Below, in pieces: positions 30,993 to 38,459 of a DNA stretch of 64,000 nucleotides (position 1 is its first letter; each line of letters starts with the position of its first letter). Source of the stretch: Promineifilum sp. (lineage in GTDB: Bacteria > Chloroflexota > Anaerolineae > Promineifilales > Promineifilaceae). The notes under the pieces are model-generated. The model had not been told where the DNA came from, ran no database searches, and was given only the letters and a program-made list of their open reading frames with translations. The stretch spans positions 1-64,000 of the forward strand of contig JAGOZU010000008.1 of the NCBI GenBank assembly GCA_018058545.1. The letters run 5' to 3'. A program made the translations under genes and the position numbers.

Positions 30993-32375
30993 TTACGAGT
31001 GGGTTGATTCATTGGGAGGCGACATCGGCAGGGCGATGGTGAATTGCGCTCCACCGCTCACGTTTTCGGCCGTGATTTGGCCCCCGTGGGCCTCAACCAG
31101 CGAGCGGGCGATGGCCAACCCCAGACCGGATGCGCCGTCGGCCGGCTGCCGTGCCGCGTCCCCCCGGTAGAACCGATCGAAGATATGCGGCAGGTCATCC
31201 ACCGGAATACCCGGCCCGCTGTCACGGATGCGAAGCAGCACGCGGTCGCCCGCGCGAACCGACGACAACTCTATGCGGCCGCCGTCGGGCGTATGGCGCA
31301 GGGCATTGCCCACGACATTGCCCAACACCTGCAACAGGCGATCAGGATCGATCAGAATTGGCGGCGTATCCTCTCCCTCAACCGTAAGGATGATGCCGCG
31401 CGCTTCGGCCGCGGGCAAGTTGGCCAGCGCCGTATGCTCCAGCAGGCTGCGCGGTTCCACCGGTCGCCGGACAAGCGACAGTCGGCCCGCGTCGGCCAGC
31501 GACAGGGTGCGCAGATCCTCGATGAGTCGATTGAGATGCTGAGCCTGGAGATATAAGGCCTCGTAGACCTCCGGCGACCCGGGCAGCTTGCCGTCGGCCA
31601 GCGCCTCGGAATAGCCAAGGATGACGCTCAATGGCGTGCGCAGGTCGTGGGCGATATCGGCCGTCATCTGGCGGCGCAACTGGTTGGCATGAGCCAGATC
31701 GGCGCTCATTCGATTGAACGAAGTCGCCAATTGGCCGATTTCGTCGTCCGTTCGGACCGGCACCTGATGGCCAAGCTCGCCGGTAGCCAGAACTTGCGTG
31801 GCTTCGGTCAACTCCCTGACCGGGCGGGAGATCGTTCCGGCCAGAATGCCGGCCAGCAGCAACGCCAACACGGCCGCGCCCCCCGCGCTCCAAATGATAG
31901 CCCGATCGACCCCGGCCAGAAACCTGGCTTCCGGCGATCCGCGGCTGTTATCCATCCCCCGTCGCTCGCCAAACCACAGGTAGCCGACGACTTCCCCGTC
32001 GACTTCGACAGGCAGGACGCCCGGATTCCCCTGCCCAATATCGCTGGCCGCCTCCCCCAATCGATAGCGACCGGCATTGCTGAAAAGGATGCGGCCATGG
32101 GCATCCGCCAGGGCCACAAGCGGGTCGTTATTACCGAAAGGTCCCTGACCGCCCGGCCCGCGACGCCATGGCAACAGGTCCTCAACGCCATCCCAACTGT
32201 CATGGGTCGAATAATAATCGGCAACGTTGTTCAGGATATCTGTCTCAAATCTGTCGATGACGAATTCGTCAAATTGTCGCCGTGTGAGGCGACCGACGAA
32301 GACAGCGACCAGAAGCGCTCCGGATAGGCCGACAACCAGAAAAGCAAGTGTGAGTTTCGATGCCAGGGAGCGCAT
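30993..32375 (-). CDS. Sensor histidine kinase with HAMP
   Basis: 460 residues. Two TM segments (about 7-28 and 152-177) flank an external sensor of about 125 residues without an obvious ligand motif. A HAMP domain follows (ISRPVRELTEATQVLATGEL), then the H box MTADIAHDLRTPLSVILGYSE, N box NVVGNALRHTPDGG, G1 RDSGPGIPVD and G2 ASGLGLAIARS. All catalytic boxes are intact. It starts five bases after the stop of the response regulator. The longer frame upstream overlaps that gene and is not a start. Confidence 0.93.
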   Translation of the reverse strand: MRSLASKLTLAFLVVGLSGALLVAVFVGRLTRRQFDEFVIDRFETDILNNVADYYSTHDSWDGVEDLLPWRRGPGGQGPFGNNDPLVALADAHGRILFSNAGRYRLGEAASDIGQGNPGVLPVEVDGEVVGYLWFGERRGMDNSRGSPEARFLAGVDRAIIWSAGGAAVLALLLAGILAGTISRPVRELTEATQVLATGELGHQVPVRTDDEIGQLATSFNRMSADLAHANQLRRQMTADIAHDLRTPLSVILGYSEALADGKLPGSPEVYEALYLQAQHLNRLIEDLRTLSLADAGRLSLVRRPVEPRSLLEHTALANLPAAEARGIILTVEGEDTPPILIDPDRLLQVLGNVVGNALRHTPDGGRIELSSVRAGDRVLLRIRDSGPGIPVDDLPHIFDRFYRGDAARQPADGASGLGLAIARSLVEAHGGQITAENVSGGAQFTIALPMSPPNESTHS

Positions 32376-32379
32376 GGTG

Positions 32380-33081
32380 TCAGGCTGCAACCGGCTCGGC
32401 CGCCAGCCGATAGCCAATGCCATAGACGGTGACGATATAACGCGGCTTGCCGGGATCCGGTTCGATCTTGGTGCGCAAGTTTCGTATGTGGACGTCGATG
32501 GTGCGCTCATATCCATCGTAGGCGTCACCCTGGAGCCTGTCCAGCAGATCCAGCCGCGAGAACACGCGACCGGGCGAGGCCAGAAAGATCGCCAGAAGAT
32601 CAAACTCCGAGGGGGTCAGGTCAACGTTGGTTCCGGCGGCCGTTACCTCATGACTGTCCCGGTCGAGCGTCAATTCCCCCGCGCGAAGCAAGGCGGAGCT
32701 TCTGCTACCCACCTCTTTGTCGGCGCGACGAAGGACGGCCCGAACGCGAGCGGTCAATTCGCGCATGCTGAACGGCTTGGTCATATAGTCGTCCGCGCCC
32801 AGCTCAAGCCCCAGCACCTTGTCATTCTCTTCCACCTTGGCGGTCAGGATGATGATCGGCGCGCTTCCCTCGCGGCCGTAGGCGGAGATAAACTCATACC
32901 CGCCCAGTTCCGGCATCATCAGGTCGAGGATGATCAGATCGGGGCGTTCCTGGCGAGCGACGAAGAGAGCCTCGCGGCCGTTGGCGGCAGTCACCACACG
33001 AAAGCCGTCCTGCGTCAGATAGGCCTTGACCATCGTCCGCAAGCTCTCCATGTCGTCGACCACCAAAATCGTCTTGCTCAT
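32380..33081 (-). CDS. OmpR/PhoB-family response regulator
   Basis: 233 residues. Receiver domain ILVVDDMESLRTMVK with phospho-acceptor Asp in PDLIILDLMMPELGGYEF and Lys in TAKVEENDKVLGLELGADDYM TKPF region; then a winged-helix domain with LTPSEFDLLAIFLASPGRVFS and YGIGYRLAAEP. GGAG lies seven bases before the ATG chosen at MSKTIL, so the longer frame is rejected. Cotranscribed with the kinase; the secreted Gly-rich protein upstream is a possible target gene. Confidence 0.94.
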   Translation of the reverse strand: MSKTILVVDDMESLRTMVKAYLTQDGFRVVTAANGREALFVARQERPDLIILDLMMPELGGYEFISAYGREGSAPIIILTAKVEENDKVLGLELGADDYMTKPFSMRELTARVRAVLRRADKEVGSRSSALLRAGELTLDRDSHEVTAAGTNVDLTPSEFDLLAIFLASPGRVFSRLDLLDRLQGDAYDGYERTIDVHIRNLRTKIEPDPGKPRYIVTVYGIGYRLAAEPVAA

Positions 33082-33304
33082 CCAATTACTCCGTCCTCGC
33101 CACCGCGCAAAGGCTATCCTTATTGTATCCGGGTTTGCAGCGGATGGGACCCGCGGCTTAACCTTCATCAGAAAGGAGCGCAACGATCTGCGCTCCTATC
33201 TAAATCATAGACCTTGTTCCCGATTAGACACCCGGCTCCTTGCCGATTGATTTCGATGGTGCATTAACGGACAACGCCACATTCGGTCCAGCCGGGTGTC
33301 ATAA

Positions 33305-33976
33305 TCACCAACGGCCGCCGCCACCGCCGCGGCCACCACGACCACCGTGACGACCGCCACGTCCGCCAAAATTAAAATGATCCATGCTCAGGAATTCATC
33401 CGCCTGAGCCTGAGTGATCACGCCATCGTCGACCGCCTGCTGCACGGCAGCTTCAATAGCGGTCTGGGCATTCGCCTTCAGCGTCGTCGCGTCGAGGTCG
33501 CTATCCTCGATCAAGTCGCGCAACGTTTTACCGCCAGCAATCGCAGCTTCCAGATCCTCAACCGGCATTCCCAGCGCGGCGGCCATAATCGCCTGATGAT
33601 CGATATACTCCTGCAAGGCGCGCTTTGCCAGCATCCTGTCGGCCTGCTCCTGCGTGATCTGCCCGGCGGCTACGGCATCGGACGCCGTCGCGGCATAGGC
33701 TTCATCCTGGGCCTCTTGCAGTCGCTCGACCGTGATACCTAACGCTTCGGCCAAATTCTCCAGCCAGGCGTCGTTGCCTTGGCCACGACCGAAACCGCCC
33801 CAATGCCCCAACCCGAAGCCTCTGAAGCCGTCGGCTTCCGGCGTTGTTCCTTCCTGCGTCGAGGTTTCCGCCTCGGGAGTCGCCTCCTGAGCGAACGCGG
33901 CGCGTCCAAGCCAACCTAATGCCAGAACGGCCATTCCGCCGATCAAAAGAATCAACCCGATTTTTCTTTTTTCCAT
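33305..33976 (-). CDS. Secreted helical protein with Gly/Arg-rich C-terminus, unknown
   Basis: 223 residues. A signal peptide (about 5-30, cleaved after AFAQ) is followed by a Glu/Thr linker, a Gly-rich patch (GFGLGHWGGFGRGQG), and a helical part containing two copies of the ITQEQAD / ITQAQADEFL pattern typical of DUF2680-like secreted proteins. The last 25 residues are nearly all Gly and Arg with one His. GGAGAAACGAAC precedes the ATG. It lies upstream of the two-component pair in the same direction, so it may be sensed by or controlled through it; metal or stress sensing is a guess. Confidence 0.75.
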   Translation of the reverse strand: MEKRKIGLILLIGGMAVLALGWLGRAAFAQEATPEAETSTQEGTTPEADGFRGFGLGHWGGFGRGQGNDAWLENLAEALGITVERLQEAQDEAYAATASDAVAAGQITQEQADRMLAKRALQEYIDHQAIMAAALGMPVEDLEAAIAGGKTLRDLIEDSDLDATTLKANAQTAIEAAVQQAVDDGVITQAQADEFLSMDHFNFGGRGGRHGGRGGRGGGGGRW

Positions 33977-34147
33977 GTTCGTTTCTCCATGCTATCCCGG
34001 GTTCGGCTTCGATTCATCATCCTGAATACCCGGCTAACTGTTTGTACTGCTTACAGGTTACCGGTTGAATATTCAGAAGTTGTTAAGAACAGTTTGGAAG
34101 ATCGTTAACAGGCGATTGGTTTGGCACGACCACCCCTGCGTCACTAT

Positions 34148-34177
34148 AAAAGAGCCTGAACGTTGGGTTCAGGCTCT
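34148..34177 (-). terminator. Rho-independent terminator of ppk1
   Basis: AGAGCCTGAAC-CCAAC-GTTCAGGCTCT on the minus strand is a perfect 11-base-pair stem followed by TTTTAT. It starts ten bases after the ppk1 stop codon. Confidence 0.9.
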
Positions 34178-34186
34178 GGCTATCCA

Positions 34187-36349
34187 TTAACGGTATTCGG
34201 CCGGCAGGGAATCCATTTGCTTCATGAACCAGGCCTGGCTATCGAAAAGTGGGCCGTTGCCTTCGAGAAGGAAGCGCCGGGGGATATAACGACCGTCGCT
34301 TTGCAGGATATGACTCTTGGCGGTGTCGCGCAGGCAGACAGCCAGGATCTCCTCCACGATATGGGATTGCATGGCCGGCTCCTCGATTGGAAACAGGACT
34401 TCGACCCTCCGATCCAGGTTGCGCGGCATCAGATCGGCGCTGCCCATGTAAAGGGACGGAGCGCCATTATTGTGGAAGTAGTAGACGCGCGAGTGCTCAA
34501 GGAAACGGCCGACGATACTCATCACCTGGATATTGTCGCTGACTCCGGCGATGCCCGGGCGCAGGCCGCAAATGCCGCGAACGATCAGATCGATCTTCAC
34601 ACCCGCCTGGGACGCCATATACAGGTGGCGAATGATCTCGCCATCCACCAGCGAATTGCATTTGAAGATGAGCCGTCCCTTCGCCCCCAGTTCGGTTTCG
34701 CGCCGGATCATCTCCAGCAGCCTTGGCCGAATGGTGACCGGCGCGACCAGGAACTTGCGGTACGCTTCCTGGCGGGAGTATCCGGTCAGGAAATTGAACA
34801 GGTCGCTGGCATCATCGGCCATCTCCTCATCATCGGTCATGAAGCCGATATCGGTGTAGACCCGTGCCGTGACATTGTTGTAATTCCCACTGGACAGATG
34901 AACGTAGCGCCTGATGCCCTCCCGTTCGCGCCGGACGATCAGCGACACCTTGCAATGGGTCTTCAGGCCGATCAACCCGTAGGCCACATGGACGCCCACC
35001 CCCTCCAGTTCCTGCGCCCACTGGATGTTGGTCTCCTCATCAAAGCGAGCCTTCAGTTCGACGACAGCCGCCACCTGCTTGTTGTTCAATCGGGCTTTCT
35101 TGAGGGCCTGCAACACCGGCGGGTTATTGCCGACGCGATAGAGGGTCGTCTTGATGGCCAGCACGTTGGGATCATCGGCCGCCTGTTCCAGCAGATTGAC
35201 GACCGGGGAAAAGCTGTCATACGGGTGATGGAACAGGATGTCGCGCTGACTTATAACGCTGAAGATGCTGCCGCGCAGGTTTTGCAATGACGGCGGCGTG
35301 CGCGGTGTAAACGGTTTGTCCTTCAAATCAGGCCGTTCCAGTTTGTGCAATTCAAACAGGCTGCTGAGGCCGAGGGGGCCGTTGGTGGTGTAGACGTCGT
35401 AGGCATCGACCCTCAGGTTCGACATGAGGATACTGCGCACTTCCGGCGGCATGCTCTCGTCCAGCTCCAGACGCACGACCGTGCCAAAGTGGCGCTGACG
35501 CAGGTTCTCTTCCATCATCAGCAACAGATCGTCGGCCTCTTCTTCCTGGAGTTCCATGTCGCTGTTGCGGGTGACACGGAACGGATAGGAGGCGACGATC
35601 TCCATGCCGGGAAACAGCCGGTCCAGATTGGCGGCGATGACTTCCTCCGACCAGACGAACTTCTGCACCGCGGGTGTCGATAGCTGATCGGGATCGAAGC
35701 GTTTCAGGGGGACCAGCCGGGATAAGGGCGGTGGCACCTTGACCCGCGCGAACCGCAGATCGCCGGTTTTCGGATCGCGAACCTGGACGGCCAGATTGAG
35801 ACTCAGGTTGGAGATGTGGGGGAACGGTCGGCTGGGATCCGAGGCAAACGGTGTCAATACAGGAAAGATTTCCCGCTCATAGTAGGCCCGCAATTTATTG
35901 CGTTGCGACTTGCTCAACTCGTCGTAGCGCAGAATATGAATGTTGCTCCCGGCCAATTCCTGAAGGAGCTGGTCGCGCCAAATGCCGTTGGCCTCCGAGA
36001 AGAGTTGCGTCAGCGTACGGTGGATGGTGGCCAGCTGCTCCCGGGGCAGCAGGCCGTCGGCCGCGGTAGGCGTCAGCCCCAGTTTGAACTGCTGCTTCAG
36101 GCCCGATACGCGCACCATGAAAAACTCATCCATGTTGCTATGAAAGATAGACAGGAACTTGACGCGCTCCAGCAACGGATGTTCCGCCTGGGTCTCATGC
36201 AACACGCGACGATTGAACTCGATGCTGCTTAGCTCGCGATTGATGTACAAGCTGGGATCGCGCAAGTCGATGACCGGATCGGCCACCTGTTTTGATTGGG
36301 CAGATTTGCGCTTCTCCTGAACCGTATCAAGGGCTGGAATCTCCGACAT
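34187..36349 (-). CDS. ppk1: Polyphosphate kinase 1
   Basis: 720 residues, the normal PPK1 length, making inorganic polyphosphate from ATP. N-terminal domain LYINRELSSIEFNRRVLHE and FLSIFHSNMDEFFMVRVSG; the head and catalytic domains carry YDSFSPVVNLLEQAADDPNVLAIKTTLYR, YVHLSSGNYNNVTARVYTDIG with the phosphorylated His, and SIVGRFLEHSRVYYFHNNG with the second essential His. The start at MSEIPALD has GGAGGCGAC directly before it. No exopolyphosphatase or pho genes are near. It is divergent to the capA-like gene. Confidence 0.96.
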   Translation of the reverse strand: MSEIPALDTVQEKRKSAQSKQVADPVIDLRDPSLYINRELSSIEFNRRVLHETQAEHPLLERVKFLSIFHSNMDEFFMVRVSGLKQQFKLGLTPTAADGLLPREQLATIHRTLTQLFSEANGIWRDQLLQELAGSNIHILRYDELSKSQRNKLRAYYEREIFPVLTPFASDPSRPFPHISNLSLNLAVQVRDPKTGDLRFARVKVPPPLSRLVPLKRFDPDQLSTPAVQKFVWSEEVIAANLDRLFPGMEIVASYPFRVTRNSDMELQEEEADDLLLMMEENLRQRHFGTVVRLELDESMPPEVRSILMSNLRVDAYDVYTTNGPLGLSSLFELHKLERPDLKDKPFTPRTPPSLQNLRGSIFSVISQRDILFHHPYDSFSPVVNLLEQAADDPNVLAIKTTLYRVGNNPPVLQALKKARLNNKQVAAVVELKARFDEETNIQWAQELEGVGVHVAYGLIGLKTHCKVSLIVRREREGIRRYVHLSSGNYNNVTARVYTDIGFMTDDEEMADDASDLFNFLTGYSRQEAYRKFLVAPVTIRPRLLEMIRRETELGAKGRLIFKCNSLVDGEIIRHLYMASQAGVKIDLIVRGICGLRPGIAGVSDNIQVMSIVGRFLEHSRVYYFHNNGAPSLYMGSADLMPRNLDRRVEVLFPIEEPAMQSHIVEEILAVCLRDTAKSHILQSDGRYIPRRFLLEGNGPLFDSQAWFMKQMDSLPAEYR

Positions 36350-36381
36350 GTCGCCTCCAAAGTGAGCCGGCTTCCCTAACG

Positions 36382-36429
36382 ATGCTATCGATGGTAGCAT
36401 GACCGTGTGAAAAGTGAGATACTCTTCAC
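36382..36429. promoter_or_regulatory. Two inverted repeats in the ppk1/capA divergent promoter region
   Basis: ATGCTA-TCGATGG-TAGCAT and, seven bases further, GTGAA-aAGTgagatACTc-TTCAC. They fill the 83-base space between the two divergent genes. Their location suggests operator sites or a hairpin around the capA start, but no regulator is known; a resemblance to Pho boxes is not clear. Confidence 0.4.
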
Positions 36430-36432
36430 AAG

Positions 36433-38229
36433 ATGCATAAAAACGTATTATACATAATTCTGCTGACTCTGATAATCACCGGTTGCTCGTCGGGCGGCCA
36501 ACCGGAGGCGGGAAATGCGATCCCCGCGGTAGTCCAGAACCCGCCCACCCCACCGATCACCCCCCTGACCGGCGACAACACCCAACAGGATGATAGCCCT
36601 CGCCTCGATCCTCCAGGCAATTCCCAAAGTGACGGCCTATTGCCGACACCTACTCTGGCCGGCGCTGCTCAGGCGACCGGGGCGGGTAACGAGACTGTTT
36701 TGCAGCCCCCACCCCCGCCAACCGCCACTTTTCCGGCAGGCGGAACAGGGCAATACACCATCTCGGCCGCGCCGGGCGTGCCCGCCGATCTCATCGCCGC
36801 CGCCCAGACCATCGCCGCCAACAACCGACAACTGTTCAGTTGGGTAGATGCCGATCCGGCTAATCCGGCGGCCGACGTGCTGCTGACCGTCAACAACGGC
36901 ACGATTATCGCTCACTGGCTCTACGTCGTGGCCGCGCCTTTCGCTACCGTCGCCGACGATACAACTTGGCCCGCCGTCACCGCGGGCTGGGCCTCGGGTT
37001 CGTCGGAGTTGGGCCGCCTGTTCGTCGATCCGGCGACGGCCGCCGCGCTTACCGCCGTCTGGGGGCCATCGGCCGGGGCACAAACCATCGCCGACGATTT
37101 CATCGGCCAGGTCTGGGCGGCCCGGCCGTCATGGATCATCGTACCGTTTGAGAATCTGCGGCCGGAGTGGAAGGTGATCCGGCTGGACGGCCGTACGCCC
37201 CTGACCCATGACTTCAGCCCCGACGGCTATCCTCTGTCATTGCCGATGACGGTCACCGGCGATCCGGCGGCAGTCGAGGCCTTCCTGGCGCGCTGGGCCG
37301 GTCCAACCGCCAATCGCAATCCGGACAATCTGAGCCGGGTGGCGATGACCGGCGTGACGGCTCTGGTGCGGGCCACCGCGGCCCAGATGGAGAGTCGCGG
37401 CATCCTCTGGCCGGGCGAGGAGGTCGGGCCGGTGCTGCAATCGGCCGACATCGCCCACATCAGCAATGAGGTATCATTCGCCGCCGACTGCCCGCCGCCC
37501 GATCCCTATGGCGGCACAACCTTCTGCTCCCGCGATCCGTACTTCGAGTTGATCAAACATCTGGGGATCGATGTCATCGAACTGACAGGCAACCACCTGA
37601 ACGACTACGGCCGCGAGCCGCTGTCGCGGACGATCGACATGTATGAGGCGGCGGGGATGCAATGGTTCGGCGGCGGCCGCGATCTGGCTGATGCGAGTCA
37701 AGCCGCCATCTTCGAGCATAACGGCAATCGCATCGCCTTCGTCGGCTGTAATCCCGTGGGGCCGGCCAACGACTGGGCCCTGGTCGACGCCGCCGGCTCC
37801 CGCCCGTGCGGCGCCGACTTTTTGGCGCAGATCGCCCAACTTCACAGCGAGGGCTACATTGTCATCGCCACTCTGCAATACAATGAACATTATGTCTATT
37901 ACGCTCCACCCGATCAGGTGGCCGCCTTCTCGGCGCTGGCTGAGGCCGGAGCGACGGTCGTCTCCGGCAGCCAGGCTCATCACGCTCAAGGGTTCGCCTT
38001 CGAGAATGATGTCTTCATTCATTATGGGCCGGGCAATCTGTTTTTCGACCAGATGGATATGATGGGCACGCGCCAGACGTTTGTCGCCACCTACGTCCTC
38101 TATAATGGCCGGCTTATCAGCGTGGAGTTGTGGACAGGGTTAATCGAGAATTGGGCGCGGCCGCGGCTGATGACGCCGGAGGAGCGCACCGATCTCCTGG
38201 AGACCATTTTCGAGGCCAGCGGTTGGTAG
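36433..38229 (+). CDS. CapA-family lipoprotein with N-terminal binding-protein-like domain
   Basis: 598 residues. Lipobox ITGCSS near residue 17, then a Pro-rich linker to about 95. Residues 100-290 resemble a periplasmic-binding-protein lobe (PADLIAAAQTIAANNRQLF, ATLTVNN-like LLTVNNGTIIAHWLYVVAAPF). From about 330 a CapA/PgsA-like metallophosphatase domain follows: SADIAHISNEVSFA, IDVIELTGNHLNDYG, RIAFVGCNPVG and VSGSQAHHAQGF with HYGPGNLFFDQ. CapA proteins take part in poly-gamma-glutamate capsule assembly, but many relatives are of unknown role. No capBC genes are adjacent. No strong ribosome site is visible. Confidence 0.85.
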   Translation: MHKNVLYIILLTLIITGCSSGGQPEAGNAIPAVVQNPPTPPITPLTGDNTQQDDSPRLDPPGNSQSDGLLPTPTLAGAAQATGAGNETVLQPPPPPTATFPAGGTGQYTISAAPGVPADLIAAAQTIAANNRQLFSWVDADPANPAADVLLTVNNGTIIAHWLYVVAAPFATVADDTTWPAVTAGWASGSSELGRLFVDPATAAALTAVWGPSAGAQTIADDFIGQVWAARPSWIIVPFENLRPEWKVIRLDGRTPLTHDFSPDGYPLSLPMTVTGDPAAVEAFLARWAGPTANRNPDNLSRVAMTGVTALVRATAAQMESRGILWPGEEVGPVLQSADIAHISNEVSFAADCPPPDPYGGTTFCSRDPYFELIKHLGIDVIELTGNHLNDYGREPLSRTIDMYEAAGMQWFGGGRDLADASQAAIFEHNGNRIAFVGCNPVGPANDWALVDAAGSRPCGADFLAQIAQLHSEGYIVIATLQYNEHYVYYAPPDQVAAFSALAEAGATVVSGSQAHHAQGFAFENDVFIHYGPGNLFFDQMDMMGTRQTFVATYVLYNGRLISVELWTGLIENWARPRLMTPEERTDLLETIFEASGW

Positions 38230-38275
38230 CTGGACAGCGCCATAAGATCAAGGCGCTTTTTGCCGGGGAAACCGT

Positions 38276-38304
38276 TTGCGCGACGGCTCAAATATGACTA
38301 AAAT
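38276..38304 (+). promoter_or_regulatory. Promoter candidate for the tRNA-Lys gene
   Basis: TTGCGC, 17-base spacer, TAAAAT, ending 15 bases before the tRNA. Reasonable sigma70-type spacing. Confidence 0.45.
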
Positions 38305-38319
38305 GGGTCTGTTAATCAC

Positions 38320-38391
38320 GGCCCCGTAGCTCAACGGCAGAGCAGTTGACTCTTAATCAATTGGTTATAGGTTCAAATCCTATCGGGGTCA
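38320..38391 (+). tRNA. tRNA-Lys (anticodon CTT)
   Basis: A complete cloverleaf of 72 bases: acceptor GGCCCCG pairs with CGGGGTC, D arm GCTC...GAGC, anticodon stem with loop CTCTTAA (anticodon CTT, reads AAG), T arm ATAGG-TTCAAAT-CCTAT, discriminator A. CCA is not encoded. A bidirectional hairpin follows at once. Confidence 0.97.
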
Positions 38392-38393
38392 TA

Positions 38394-38430
38394 AAAAGCG
38401 CCCCTCTCGAATACGAGAGGGGCGCTTTCG
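38394..38430. terminator. Bidirectional terminator between tRNA-Lys and lon
   Basis: AAAGCGCCCCTCTCG-AATA-CGAGAGGGGCGCTTT is a perfect 15-base-pair stem. The minus strand ends in TTTTT and serves lon; the plus strand has TTTCGTTATTT and serves the tRNA. Confidence 0.92.
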
Positions 38431-38459
38431 TTATTTATGAGCGTACCGGGCTAACCTGA

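Noticed and set aside
32376-32603. Extended histidine kinase start
   Set aside because: The extension overlaps the response regulator gene and is not protein-like.
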